Origin: Nitrosomonas marina
Lineage (GTDB): Bacteria; Pseudomonadota; Gammaproteobacteria; Burkholderiales; Nitrosomonadaceae
Assembly (NCBI RefSeq): GCF_900110145.1
Contig: NZ_FOCP01000015.1
Coordinates: 1 to 64,000, forward strand
Direction of reading: 5' to 3'
DNA: 64,000 nucleotides
Below the pieces are notes generated by a model. That model was given only the letters and a program-made list of their open reading frames with translations. It made no database searches and was not told the origin of the DNA. Position 1 is the first letter of the stretch. Every line of letters starts with the position of its first letter. Of this stretch, positions 26,220-35,496 are shown in pieces. The position numbers and the translations under genes were made by a program.

Positions 26220-26312
26220 TTATACTGAAAGTAATGTAAGGGCTGTCAGATATTTTCCAGCCACTGCAGCAATACACAAGGCGACAACAATGTTTTTAAT
26301 TTCAGTTTTCAT
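26220..26312 (-). CDS. Possible 30-residue membrane peptide
   Basis: MKTEIKNIVVALCIAAVAGK then YLTALTLLSV: one hydrophobic segment, with TTGGAG 9 bases before the ATG. It is short, so chance is possible. On the minus strand it follows a hairpin terminator (26346-26389) and a promoter with paired sites (26452-26519), so expression would need read-through of that hairpin. Converges with dapE. Confidence 0.35.
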   Translation of the reverse strand: MKTEIKNIVVALCIAAVAGKYLTALTLLSV

Positions 26313-26345
26313 GACAATATGCTCCAATATCAACTTTCTTGCAGG

Positions 26346-26458
26346 CTACAAAAAAAGTAAGCCGTCGAAAATGGCTGGAAACGGCTTACATATAGAAAAA
26401 GAGAAGTAATGTAATAAAAAACAAAATCGTCATTCATGGATTACGTTAAACATACTAA
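26346..26458 (-). ncRNA. Candidate small RNA or attenuated leader
   Basis: Minus-strand stretch from just after the TAGTAT -10 box (26452-26457) to a terminator: GTAAGCCGT (complement of 26381-26389) pairs with ACGGCTTAC (26357-26365) and a T-run follows. The transcript would be near 90-100 bases. No reading frame of note lies within it. It could be a free small RNA or a leader with an attenuator before the 26220-26312 peptide. Confidence 0.4.
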
Positions 26459-26519
26459 TTCTTTTTTTTTAACAAACCTATTGGGGAAACTATTGTTTTC
26501 ATATCAGGGAAACCATTAG
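26452..26519 (-). promoter_or_regulatory. Promoter with paired sites, copy A
   Basis: On the plus strand: GGGGAAACTATTG (26483-26495) and GGGAAACCATTAG (26507-26519), 23 bp apart by their common C. On the minus strand the inner site ends exactly 25 bp before TAGTAT (26452-26457). The same layout recurs at 27155-27222. The sites probably bind a regulator, perhaps the response regulator encoded next door. Confidence 0.6.
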
Positions 26520-26597
26520 ATTAGATTTTTCTGAACGACTGGTGTTTCGGGTCTGCAGGCATACCGGATTTCAGTGTAAAGCGGATTGTAATGCATT

Positions 26598-26639
26598 AAA
26601 AACCCGACCAGTCTGGCAATACAGCCTGGTCGGGTTTTT
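26598..26639. terminator. Strong bidirectional terminator
   Basis: AAAAACCCGACCAG (26598-26611) pairs with CTGGTCGGGTTTTT (26626-26639), 14-bp stem with A and T runs on both sides. It ends transcription of the minus-strand lipoprotein gene at 26672. Confidence 0.8.
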
Positions 26640-26671
26640 AGTGTTGCTTGATGAAGACGGGTTACTGAATA

Positions 26672-27121
26672 CTACAAGGCGTCATGAAAATCATCTGCCG
26701 TTGGCGGCGCGCCTTTCTCCTGTCTGAATCTCGCTTTATCAATCTGTTCGGTAGCGCCCGGCTTGCTGTATCTATCACGATTTGCCTGCTCCTGAGCGAT
26801 TTTCTTATGATAAGCGGCCTTGGCAAAGTTTAGCTCAGCTTCTTTTTCATATTTATTAATCCGCCAAATAACGCGATTTTTTGAAAGCTGCGCATTCCTG
26901 CCGAATTTACGAACCCGGGATCTCTTTTTTACTATTTGTTTCTGTTCTTCAGCCTTGGATTGCATTGTTCTGGCCAGATTCTCATGATATTTCGTCAGTG
27001 CGGCATGATTAACGTTTTCCATACCTTTATTTACTGACGTTTGCGGAGTCATCGGCGCACAAGCGGCAGCCAGAATACAAATTGTAAAAACTGCCAGGTA
27101 TTTAACTGTTATGGTTTTCAT
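26672..27121 (-). CDS. Lipoprotein of unknown function
   Basis: 149 residues. Signal peptide with lipobox LAAAC (Cys21), so attached to a membrane on the periplasmic side. The mature part is basic and helical with many Lys, Arg, Glu and Gln (LARTMQSKAEEQKQIVKKRSRVRKF; YEKEAELNFAKAAYHKKIAQEQANRDRYS). No family recognised. Its promoter (TAATAT at 27155-27160) carries the paired-site arrangement also seen at 26452-26519. Likely under the adjacent two-component system. Confidence 0.7.
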   Translation of the reverse strand: MKTITVKYLAVFTICILAAACAPMTPQTSVNKGMENVNHAALTKYHENLARTMQSKAEEQKQIVKKRSRVRKFGRNAQLSKNRVIWRINKYEKEAELNFAKAAYHKKIAQEQANRDRYSKPGATEQIDKARFRQEKGAPPTADDFHDAL

Positions 27122-27154
27122 TAATAATTCCCCAACGCATTCAAGACAGGTACC

Positions 27155-27222
27155 ATATTAGCCAAGTCAGCGCAGTTTTAATATTGGGAAAACTATTGTT
27201 TTTTGGTAAGCGAAACCATTAG
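27155..27222 (-). promoter_or_regulatory. Promoter with paired sites, copy B
   Basis: GGGAAAACTATTG (27186-27198) and GCGAAACCATTAG (27210-27222), again 23 bp apart, with exactly 25 bp from the inner site to TAATAT (27155-27160, minus strand). It sits upstream of the lipoprotein gene and directly after the response-regulator gene. Confidence 0.65.
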
Positions 27223-27266
27223 GAGTGATTTGCTATCGGATTGCGATCAATAGCAATTGATATCGT

Positions 27267-27926
27267 TCATTGCTTCTCTTCCGAGATCCAGCGAGTGGCT
27301 AACCGAATCAGATCAGCGCTATCTTTCAGTTTCAATTTGGTACGTATGTTAAAGCGATGGGTTTCAATCGTTTTAATACTGCGCTTCAGCAAGTTGGCGA
27401 TTTCCTGGCTGCTGTGCCCGGCACCAATCAGATGCAGTACTTCAAACTCGCTGGGAGTGAGTTTATTGATCGGAGATTCCGGCTCGGCCTGGCCCGCTAC
27501 AATCCGGTTGAGCAGTTTTTCGTGCAATTTTCCGCTCAAATAAATTTTGCCCTGCAGAACTTCCCGTATGGCATTGATCAATACCTCTCCAGGTTCCTGT
27601 TTCATAACATAGCCGCGTGCACCTGCACGCAGGGCGCGTTCGGCATAAATTGTTTCATCGTGCATGGAAACAAAAAGCACAGGCAGATCGGGATAATGGC
27701 TATGGATATTTTTTATGACCTCTAATCCCGAGATGGTTTTGAGCGTTACATCCAGCAATACTATATCAATTTGTTTATTTTTTCTGAGAATCGCCAATGC
27801 CTCTTCGCCATCCCCGGCTTGTGCAAACACCTCAAGATCAGGTTCCATATTGATGAGCATGGCCATCCCGTGACGCATCATTGGGTGATCATCAACGAGT
27901 AGAATTTGTGCAATTGAATCCGGCAT
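27267..27926 (-). CDS. NarL/LuxR-family response regulator
   Basis: 219 residues. The receiver domain (1-120) has the acidic pair in LLVDDHP, the phospho-acceptor Asp59 (VLLDVTL) and a Lys in YVMKQEPGE. The C-terminal LuxR-type helix-turn-helix is LTPSEFEVLHLIGAGHSSQEIANLLKRSIKTIETHR. It lies 2 bp behind the sensor kinase gene, so the two are a pair. The repeated sites at 26483-26519 and 27186-27222 are candidates for its binding sites. Confidence 0.9.
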   Translation of the reverse strand: MPDSIAQILLVDDHPMMRHGMAMLINMEPDLEVFAQAGDGEEALAILRKNKQIDIVLLDVTLKTISGLEVIKNIHSHYPDLPVLFVSMHDETIYAERALRAGARGYVMKQEPGEVLINAIREVLQGKIYLSGKLHEKLLNRIVAGQAEPESPINKLTPSEFEVLHLIGAGHSSQEIANLLKRSIKTIETHRFNIRTKLKLKDSADLIRLATRWISEEKQ

Positions 27927-27928
27927 TT

Positions 27929-30397
27929 TTAAACCATCCCCATTTCGAGACGTACTTCGGTGCCACCCTCCACACCTGACAGAAACTTGAGTTTGGCGCC
28001 CAATTGTTTGGCACGATACTGCATGATTTTAATACCCATTCCAGATGTCCCCGGGTCATTTGTATTCAGAGAAAAACCACAGCCGTCATCAAGAATAGAT
28101 AAGATCAGTTTATCATTTTTCGCAACAAGAGATATTGTCAAATGCTGGGCTTCGCCGTGACGAATAGCGTTATTTGCCGCTTCCTGGGCGATTCTGTAAA
28201 AATTCAGCGCCAGGTTTTTATCGTTGATTCGTATTGTATGCTCACAAACAAAGTCACATTTGATTGAATAGGTTTTGGCAATTCTTGTCGCGAGTTTCTC
28301 AAGCGCTGCGACTACGCCGTTTGCTTCCAGTTCAAATGGCAGTAACCCCTGGGCCAATTGCTTTATCTGCACGACAGCAGTTTGCACCTGCGTTGCTATT
28401 GAAGCGGCGATGGCTGCCATCGATTCATTACCCAGGGAGGTGATTTTTTTCTCCAGCGCCCTGGCTTGATATCCGATAGCCGCAATTTGCTGGCCAAGGT
28501 TGTCGTGCAGTTCCTGCCCGATGGTATGCGCCTGTTCCTCTGCAACAAATACCAGCGTTTGTTCCAGACGTTTGCGGTCAAGCCAGCTCTCCAGATCACT
28601 GGCTATCGCATCCAAGAGTTTTTGTTCCTCCTGGATGAGAAATGGCTTGTCTTCCGGATATGTTACTTTGATATAGCCGTACTTCTTGCCACCGAGGTTG
28701 ATATCCGATTGTAAAACATGACCTATGGAGTCACGGGAATGGTAACAGTCATTACATACACGTTCGCTATTGGCTCTGGAAAACATCAGTTTCCCATCAC
28801 GCACATCGTATTTTCCGGATTCAAAATGCCTGCCGTCAATTTCAATGACAGCTGTGGCAATTTCTGGAAACTGCATTGCAGGTATCAAATAATCGAAAAT
28901 ATTCCGGCAGATTTTATCCACTGATAGTTCTGTACTGATACCTCGCCGTATTTCGTAGAGGCAAGTGATTTCTTTCAATCGCTCACGCAACAGCTCATCG
29001 ACCTGCTTTCGTTCAAGCCAGTTTGCCAGATCGACTGTAATGGTATCTATGAGTTTTTGTTCTTCAATTTCAAGGAAAGGCCTGTCCTCGGAATAAAAAA
29101 CACTGAGTTGACCACATACTTTTCCATTGACTTTGATATTGGAAACCAGAGCATTACTGTGTGCTTGATTGCTGGCAGCTGAAACGAAACGGTTTCCGTC
29201 GATCTCAATCGAAGCCGAGGCTGACTCCGGATATTGCATGGCAGGAATCAGATGTTTGAAAATCTGCTGGCATACCTCTTCAACCGATAATTCCGTTCCG
29301 ATGCTGCGCCGAATCTCATACAGGCAAGTAATTTCTTTCAAACGTTCACGAAGCTCAAGTTCTTTCAAACTCAATTCAAATGAAAACTGCTCGGCTTTAT
29401 CTTTCGCCAGTTTTGCGCTTTGTTCCGAATTGATCAATTTTCGAATAAACCAGTTCAGCAACAGCACCTCGGCGATGATCAGAATGCCGAGATAAACCAT
29501 AATAATTTTGAGTTCTTCAGTTACAGGCTTGAACAGTTCCGCTTCATCCAGTTTAAGAATCATACCCAGACCAATAGCTTCTAAAGGTGCGTAAGCCTCA
29601 ATAACCGGCACATTCCGATAATCGATAACTGCAATAACGCCACTTCGACCATCGAGCGCGTAATCCATCGGTAACACGCCTCCTTCAACCACCCGTGTCA
29701 GAGTCTTAAAGCGTACGCCATCAATCTGGCTAATCAGACAAGGCATTTTCTGATCACTTACAGAGGTAGGGGCGCATAACATGAATGTGCCGGTTTCGTC
29801 GATCGACCTGATTTCACTGAAACTGCGTGTCAACTGCGGCAAGGTTGTTTCCGTCATGATACTGCCGATATGCTGACCGTCTGGACCGAACACTGCTTCA
29901 CGCGTGTGCAGAACAAACTCGCCGTCCCATATTAATGTGGTTTCATTCTTCTCGCCAAGAGGTAATGCCTGTGCGTGTTTTTCTGAAAAATGCCCGGCTC
30001 TTACCAGCTGATTGCCTTGCGCATCGTAAACAACTGCCGCTGTAAAACCGGATTGAATCAATGAATGGATATTGTTTTCCAGATCACTGCGTGCTGCTTG
30101 ATTTTCGTTCTGGTCACGCAGTTGCCGTATCGATTGAATCAAGAAAGGACGCGTAGCCAATGCACGCGTGTCAGCCAGGCCCTTTTCTATCTGGCTCTCG
30201 AGCAAATGCGCTTTGCCCTGCAATGCCACATCGAGTCCTCTGCCAAGCGATGATTCAATTTGCTGACGCATCACGCTGTATACAGCAACACCCGTAACCA
30301 GGGTGAGGCCCATCAAAAGCAAACCGCCAATCAACACAATTTTATCGTTCTTCTGGATTGAAATTGCGTGACTGTTATTATTATTGGATTTTTCCAT
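27929..30397 (-). CDS. Sensor histidine kinase with sensory and two GAF domains
   Basis: 822 residues. Two membrane helices (about 23-42 and 296-315) enclose a periplasmic Cache-like sensor. Then two similar GAF domains follow, each opening with RERLKEITCLYEIRR (about 352-460 and 470-600). The second contains an extra CNDCYHSRDS motif that could bind metal or a redox group. The kinase part is of the HisKA_3 type (ELHDNLGQQIAAIG) plus an HATPase (DDGCGFSLNTNDPGTSGMG). Cognate to the regulator at 27267. Confidence 0.88.
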   Translation of the reverse strand: MEKSNNNNSHAISIQKNDKIVLIGGLLLMGLTLVTGVAVYSVMRQQIESSLGRGLDVALQGKAHLLESQIEKGLADTRALATRPFLIQSIRQLRDQNENQAARSDLENNIHSLIQSGFTAAVVYDAQGNQLVRAGHFSEKHAQALPLGEKNETTLIWDGEFVLHTREAVFGPDGQHIGSIMTETTLPQLTRSFSEIRSIDETGTFMLCAPTSVSDQKMPCLISQIDGVRFKTLTRVVEGGVLPMDYALDGRSGVIAVIDYRNVPVIEAYAPLEAIGLGMILKLDEAELFKPVTEELKIIMVYLGILIIAEVLLLNWFIRKLINSEQSAKLAKDKAEQFSFELSLKELELRERLKEITCLYEIRRSIGTELSVEEVCQQIFKHLIPAMQYPESASASIEIDGNRFVSAASNQAHSNALVSNIKVNGKVCGQLSVFYSEDRPFLEIEEQKLIDTITVDLANWLERKQVDELLRERLKEITCLYEIRRGISTELSVDKICRNIFDYLIPAMQFPEIATAVIEIDGRHFESGKYDVRDGKLMFSRANSERVCNDCYHSRDSIGHVLQSDINLGGKKYGYIKVTYPEDKPFLIQEEQKLLDAIASDLESWLDRKRLEQTLVFVAEEQAHTIGQELHDNLGQQIAAIGYQARALEKKITSLGNESMAAIAASIATQVQTAVVQIKQLAQGLLPFELEANGVVAALEKLATRIAKTYSIKCDFVCEHTIRINDKNLALNFYRIAQEAANNAIRHGEAQHLTISLVAKNDKLILSILDDGCGFSLNTNDPGTSGMGIKIMQYRAKQLGAKLKFLSGVEGGTEVRLEMGMV

Positions 30398-30581
30398 CAG
30401 GCTGACCGGGGTAATTAAACCGTTTAATAAGCGCTGCTATAAAGGTCGAATGATTAATTTAAATAAAATTAACGTGCAGCAATTAAATGAAATGACGTTT
30501 CTAAAAAGACGCTCAAATATCGATCATGCTGCAGCGAAAATACGATCTGGTTGAATATGTCAACGCGGCAACCGAAAGCAA

Positions 30582-32081
30582 TCAATTCAATACAGCCTGC
30601 ACAGCATGTTTCCAGCCAGCATACAGTTTATTTCGTTCGTCCTCTGCCATCTGCGGTGTGTAGCGTCGTGAACAAACCCAGGTTCTGGAAATATTGTCGA
30701 GCCCGGTAAAAAGCCCGCTATACAAACCAGCCAAAGCAGCCGCTCCCCAGGCTGTGCTCTCCATCACTTCAGGTATTTCGACCGTACGCCCCAACATATC
30801 GGCGAGAAACTGGCAAACAAAGGTATTACCTGTCATACCGCCGTCTATGCGCAGCGCGTCTGCTGTATCCGTATTGACTAATTCGGACTCCATGGCTTCA
30901 ATCAAATCACGGCTTTGATACCCTTGAGCTTCCAAAGCTGCCCGAATGACATGTGCGCTGTTACTCTCCCGACTGATGCCTGTGATAGCAGCACGCGCAT
31001 TCGGCTTCCAATACGGTGCGCCAAGCCCGGTAAACGCGGGAACAAAATAAACTTCATTACTATCAGTAACCGACTGTGCGACCGCTTCGCTTTGCGCCGC
31101 ATCAGACAGCAGCCCAAGATTATCACGCAGCCATTGAACCGCCGCACCGGCCGTAAAAATGGATCCTTCAAGTGCATAACAGGTATCCCCGCCGATTCGA
31201 TAACCAATTGTCGTCAACAGCTTGTTTCTGGAAATTGTACAGTTGTGTCCGGTATTCATCAATGCAAAGCAACCGGTGCCATAAGTTGCTTTAATCATAC
31301 CGGGCTCAAAACACCCCTGCCCAACCAGCGCTGCATGCTGGTCTCCAGCCATCCCGCCTATAACATAGGCGGCTCCCAGCAATTCCGGTCTTGTTTCGCC
31401 AAAAAAAGCAACGTTATCACTGACATTCGGCAAAATGCCGGCAGGGATATTGAATAACCGCAGCAGGTCACTATCCCATTGCCGGGTCACAATATTAAAT
31501 AACAGTGTGCGTGATGCATTGGTAATATCCGTCGTGTGCGCTTTTCCCTGTGTCAGCTTCCACAGCAGAAATGTATCCACCGTACCAAATGCGAGCTCGC
31601 CCTTTTCTGCCCGTAGACGCGCACCTTCAATGTGATCAAGAATCCAGGAAATTTTGGTCGCTGAAAAATACGGGTCGACCAGCAATCCGGTTTTTTTCGC
31701 AATCTGTTGTTCATGTCCGGATTTTTTTATCGCGTCGCATAAATCAGCAGTTCTGCGGTCCTGCCAGACAATTGCATTATAAATCGGTTCTCCGGTCTCC
31801 CGATCCCAAATCACAGTGGTTTCACGTTGGTTCGTAATACCGATACCGGCAATTTTGATATCGTTTCTTTGTGCGTCAGCAATCACATTCCGGCAGACCC
31901 ACAGCGTATCTTCCCAAAGATCGCCGGGGTGTTGTTCGATCCATCCTTTGTATGGATGCAGTAATTTCAGTTCTTTCTGGCTGACCGCGAGAATTTTACC
32001 CTGAACTGAGAACAATATGGCGCGCGTGCTGGTGGTTCCCTGATCAATGGCCAGCAACGCCAGGTTTTTAACTGAACTCAT
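30582..32081 (-). CDS. glpK: Glycerol kinase
   Basis: 499 residues, full length. The FGGY family motifs are clear: AIDQGTTSTRAILF at the start, GITNQRETTVIWDRETGEPIYNAIVWQDRRT, GGMAGDQHAALVGQGCFEPGMIKATYGTGCF and GGMTGNTFVCQFLADMLGRTVEIP. It phosphorylates glycerol to glycerol 3-phosphate. No glycerol facilitator or glpD is nearby, so it is a lone gene, perhaps for phospholipid recycling alongside fadD/fadE. Confidence 0.92.
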   Translation of the reverse strand: MSSVKNLALLAIDQGTTSTRAILFSVQGKILAVSQKELKLLHPYKGWIEQHPGDLWEDTLWVCRNVIADAQRNDIKIAGIGITNQRETTVIWDRETGEPIYNAIVWQDRRTADLCDAIKKSGHEQQIAKKTGLLVDPYFSATKISWILDHIEGARLRAEKGELAFGTVDTFLLWKLTQGKAHTTDITNASRTLLFNIVTRQWDSDLLRLFNIPAGILPNVSDNVAFFGETRPELLGAAYVIGGMAGDQHAALVGQGCFEPGMIKATYGTGCFALMNTGHNCTISRNKLLTTIGYRIGGDTCYALEGSIFTAGAAVQWLRDNLGLLSDAAQSEAVAQSVTDSNEVYFVPAFTGLGAPYWKPNARAAITGISRESNSAHVIRAALEAQGYQSRDLIEAMESELVNTDTADALRIDGGMTGNTFVCQFLADMLGRTVEIPEVMESTAWGAAALAGLYSGLFTGLDNISRTWVCSRRYTPQMAEDERNKLYAGWKHAVQAVLN

Positions 32082-32138
32082 GGCTGGTTATTTGTGCCTG
32101 AGATGGGATTGTTGTTTATTTATCGTAAGTAACAGCAG

Positions 32139-32336
32139 TCAATTGGATTTTTTATCTACATCTGACATTAAAAATTTGACCAGCATGGCTATAGCAAATG
32201 GCAGCGCACTTAAACCGGTAATCATATAATGCTCGGCAGTAAACTGATCGCCTTCATCCATCAGGATATACCCGAAAAATACAGTCACCGGTGCCAGCAA
32301 TGCGAGTAGCTGTATCAGTAAAAAAAAACGTTTCAT
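32139..32336 (-). CDS. Small two-helix membrane protein
   Basis: 65 residues with two hydrophobic segments (about 4-25 and 37-56) and a charged tail (MSDVDKKSN). Good ATG with AAAAGAG upstream. Family unknown. It lies between glpK and cutA, on the strand of glpK, and could be transcribed with it. Genes of this size and pattern are usually conserved unknowns. Confidence 0.55.
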   Translation of the reverse strand: MKRFFLLIQLLALLAPVTVFFGYILMDEGDQFTAEHYMITGLSALPFAIAMLVKFLMSDVDKKSN

Positions 32337-32529
32337 CTCTTTTTAATCCTGTTAACGCAAAAATTAGGTAATACTCGTCTATTCTGATCAATAAGGCTGC
32401 AACCATCAAGACTTTCGTGCATAAAATTAATCGTCGTGCCCTGAAGTGATCATAATTCGAACCATCAGTCATGCAGAGTAAAGGATTAAAAGGACAAAGC
32501 CATACAAACATTTTATAATAACTGTCATT

Positions 32530-32847
32530 ATGACCGAAGCCATCCTTGTTATAACCAGCTTTCCAAATAAAGAGAGTGCGCAGGTATTTGCGCAAGCCTT
32601 GATTGACAGAAAACTGGCGGCCTGCGTAAATGTGATGCCAGCATGTACATCCGTTTACCGCTGGCAGGACAATATCGAAACCGCGGAGGAGACCCCAGTT
32701 TTCATAAAAACGCGATCAGCGAGATATCAGTCAGTGGAAGAACTCATTTTATCGATGCATCCTTATGAACTACCCGAAGTGATAACTGTCCCTATTTCCG
32801 AAGGGTTACCCGCTTACTTGCGTTGGATTATCGAAGAAACAACCTGA
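32530..32847 (+). CDS. cutA: CutA1 divalent-cation tolerance protein
   Basis: 105 residues, typical length, with the family signatures AACVNVMPACTSVYRW and ETAEETPVFIKTRSARY plus the C-terminal YLRWIIEET. CutA1 is a trimeric cytoplasmic protein linked to copper tolerance; its exact biochemical role is not settled. It is followed after 10 bp by dsbD, the same order as in E. coli cutA-dsbD, so the two are probably one operon. Confidence 0.9.
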   Translation: MTEAILVITSFPNKESAQVFAQALIDRKLAACVNVMPACTSVYRWQDNIETAEETPVFIKTRSARYQSVEELILSMHPYELPEVITVPISEGLPAYLRWIIEETT

Positions 32848-32857
32848 CATAACTGTA

Positions 32858-34816
32858 ATGTATATGCGCTTACTAATAATTCTAACGGTACTGATTTGTC
32901 TGGTCAGTCCGAACGCTGCTGCACAAGAGAACAGTTCTTCTTTTGGCAGCCTGTTTTCAAAATTACAAGAACTTGGCATTAATCTGGGACAAAATAACCA
33001 GCAGGAATTACTTCCTCCGGATGAAGCATTCCAGATGACGCTGGAGGTGAAAGATGCAAAGACCCTGATTGCCAACCTGGCGCCTGCCAAGAATTATTAT
33101 GTCTATCGCGACAAGATCGCGTTTGAACCCCAGTCGACGAATACCCAAATAGAAAAGGTTGCATTGCCTCAGGGCAAAATGAAGGAGGATCTGACTTTTG
33201 GTCATGTCGAAGTTTATTACGAACCGATCCAGGCTATCATTACTCTGAAGCGCGAAGCGGTGTCTGAGCAGCCATTGTCGCTCGCCGCAACGTACCAGGG
33301 ATGTAATGATCCTGTGGGTGTCTGCTATGCGCCGATCAAAAAGGAATTCGACCTGACTTTACCTGCCATGCAGGCGGTCAATGCTGTAGCAAATGCGGTC
33401 AGCGGACCTGCTGCCGCGGCTCCATTTGATCCTGCAGCAGAACTGTTTCAAATGCCATCACAATCCTCTTCTCGATCGCCCGTCATCGAAACCGAGGCCT
33501 ATAAAATCGACCGCATGTTTGAAACAGGTAATTTCTGGCTGATACTCAGCGGTTTTTTCGGTATCGGGCTGCTACTGGCATTTACCCCGTGTGTTTTTCC
33601 CATGTTTCCAATTTTATCGGGCATTATTGCACAGAAAGGCAAGCATATGACCAGGCGCAAGGGGCTGACGCTGGCGCTGTCGTACGTGCTGGGTATGGCA
33701 ATTACCTATGCAATAGTCGGTGTGATTGCCGGACTTTCCGGTTCGATGCTTTCCGCGGCCTTGCAGAGTGCCTGGGTGTTGGGAACCTTTGCATTGATTT
33801 TTGTCTTGCTTTCATTTTCGATGTTCGGCTTCTATGAATTGCAATTGCCGGGCAGCCTGCAAAGCAAATTAACCGAGGAGGCTGGGCATTTAAGAGGCGG
33901 TCACTTAACCAGTGTTTTCGGTATGGGTGCATTGTCTGCCTTGATAGTCGGCCCATGCGTAGCCGCACCACTCGCCGGCGCGCTGCTCTATATCAGTCAA
34001 ACTCGTGATGTTGTACTGGGTGGCTCAGCTCTTTTTGTAATGGCGCTGGGGATGGGTGTGCCATTGCTGCTGCTGGGCGCTTCAACCGGTGCTTTGCTGC
34101 CAAAGGCAGGCCCATGGATGGAATCGATCAAACAGTTTTTTGGCGTGCTTCTGCTCGCTGTCGCAATCTGGCTGATTTCTCCGGTCATTAATGAAGTTGC
34201 GCACATGCTGCTATGGGCTGCGCTGCTGATTATCTCGGCCATTTATCTTCATGCGATTGACCCCTTGCCCCCGCGATCGTCCGGTTTAAGAAAATTCCTA
34301 AAAGGTATCGGTGTCATTGCGTTACTGGTCGGCATTGCGTTACTCATTGGCGTTTTATCGGGCAGCCGTGATGTGTTGCAACCATTATCCAAATTCAACA
34401 TTGCCACTTCGGCAGTAAACAGCACGGCAGGTGATGAATATTCAGACAGCCATATCCCATTCCAGCGTGTAAAAACAATCGCGGAACTGGATGAACAGAT
34501 ACGCCAGGCCAGCGAAAACAATCAATACGTTATGGTTGATTTTTATGCGGACTGGTGCATTTCCTGCAAGGAAATGGAACGATTTACGCTATCTGATGAA
34601 AAAGTGAAGGACAGACTCAAAAATGTCAAACTCCTTCAGATTGACGTTACCCATGGCACTCCCGACGACACCGCTCTTCTGCAGCGATTCAACCTGTTCG
34701 GTCCACCCGGAATTCTTTTTATCGATCAGAATGGCAATGAAATACCTGACATACGAGTTATCGGATTTCTCAACAAAACCGATTTCCTGACGGTTTTAAA
34801 CGCCGTGCTGATTTAA
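32858..34816 (+). CDS. dsbD: Thiol:disulfide interchange protein DsbD
   Basis: 652 residues. Signal peptide (1-22), an N-terminal DsbD-alpha domain (about 45-170, Cys in YQGCNDPVGVCYAP), eight-helix transmembrane domain (220-495) with Cys in FTPCVFPMFPI and VGPCVAAPLAGA, and a C-terminal thioredoxin-like domain with CISC (DWCISCKEMER). It passes electrons from cytoplasmic thioredoxin to the periplasm, for cytochrome c maturation and disulfide isomerisation. Operon with cutA. Confidence 0.92.
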   Translation: MYMRLLIILTVLICLVSPNAAAQENSSSFGSLFSKLQELGINLGQNNQQELLPPDEAFQMTLEVKDAKTLIANLAPAKNYYVYRDKIAFEPQSTNTQIEKVALPQGKMKEDLTFGHVEVYYEPIQAIITLKREAVSEQPLSLAATYQGCNDPVGVCYAPIKKEFDLTLPAMQAVNAVANAVSGPAAAAPFDPAAELFQMPSQSSSRSPVIETEAYKIDRMFETGNFWLILSGFFGIGLLLAFTPCVFPMFPILSGIIAQKGKHMTRRKGLTLALSYVLGMAITYAIVGVIAGLSGSMLSAALQSAWVLGTFALIFVLLSFSMFGFYELQLPGSLQSKLTEEAGHLRGGHLTSVFGMGALSALIVGPCVAAPLAGALLYISQTRDVVLGGSALFVMALGMGVPLLLLGASTGALLPKAGPWMESIKQFFGVLLLAVAIWLISPVINEVAHMLLWAALLIISAIYLHAIDPLPPRSSGLRKFLKGIGVIALLVGIALLIGVLSGSRDVLQPLSKFNIATSAVNSTAGDEYSDSHIPFQRVKTIAELDEQIRQASENNQYVMVDFYADWCISCKEMERFTLSDEKVKDRLKNVKLLQIDVTHGTPDDTALLQRFNLFGPPGILFIDQNGNEIPDIRVIGFLNKTDFLTVLNAVLI

Positions 34817-34891
34817 TCTCCGCTCCACTTACCGCCACGGTCGATCGACGCTACAGTGCGGTAGAACACCGCTATCAAAAGGAATATATAA

Positions 34892-35485
34892 ATGTCCAAA
34901 CTGAGTCAAATTCTCCTGTTCTGCGCAGCCGCTATTGTGGCCATGTCTGCTGGCGTCTGGTTACGGGCATATTTTATGGACGGCCCTCAGCCGCCGTTGT
35001 CTGAAGAAATGAACAAACAGGGGGCCGGAGCCATATTATCGGCAAATCTGCCGGATCTAGACGGTGTGTCGCAACCGATCGCACAATGGAAAGGCGATGT
35101 GATCGTCGTCAATTTTTGGGCTACCTGGTGTACACCATGTCGCGAAGAAATCCCTGAGTTTATCGAAATGCAGCAGCAATATGGTGATCAAGGCCTGACA
35201 TTCATCGGTATCGCGGTTGATCAGTTAGAAAAAGTCTTGCCCTACAGCAAGGAACTGGGTATCAATTACCCAGTCCTGGTAGGCGGTCTGAATGCAATGT
35301 CTTTTGCTGAGGCAGCGGGTAACGAAATGTCTGTTTTGCCATATACAGTCGTTTTTGACAGACAGGGAAAGATAGCGGATACGTTTGTGGGCCGCGTTCA
35401 TCAAAAAACACTGGAAAAATCCATTATGCCGCTACTGCATTCTGATCGGGCAGAGCCCGAACTATCCAAGCAACCGAGTCTGTAA
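34892..35485 (+). CDS. TlpA-family periplasmic thioredoxin
   Basis: 197 residues. One N-terminal membrane anchor (about 5-27) and a TlpA/ResA-type thioredoxin fold with active site WATWCTPCREE. Cis-Pro equivalent in VLPYTVVFD. It is likely reduced by DsbD, encoded 75 bp upstream, and to serve cytochrome c maturation or related reduction in the periplasm. It is one of two TlpA-type proteins in the window (the other is at 62010). Confidence 0.85.
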   Translation: MSKLSQILLFCAAAIVAMSAGVWLRAYFMDGPQPPLSEEMNKQGAGAILSANLPDLDGVSQPIAQWKGDVIVVNFWATWCTPCREEIPEFIEMQQQYGDQGLTFIGIAVDQLEKVLPYSKELGINYPVLVGGLNAMSFAEAAGNEMSVLPYTVVFDRQGKIADTFVGRVHQKTLEKSIMPLLHSDRAEPELSKQPSL

Positions 35486-35496
35486 TTTCAGCGTGC

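Noticed and set aside
26215-26409. 64-residue plus-strand frame after dapE
   Set aside because: It runs through a terminator hairpin (26357-26389) and opposite a better small frame; no ribosome site.
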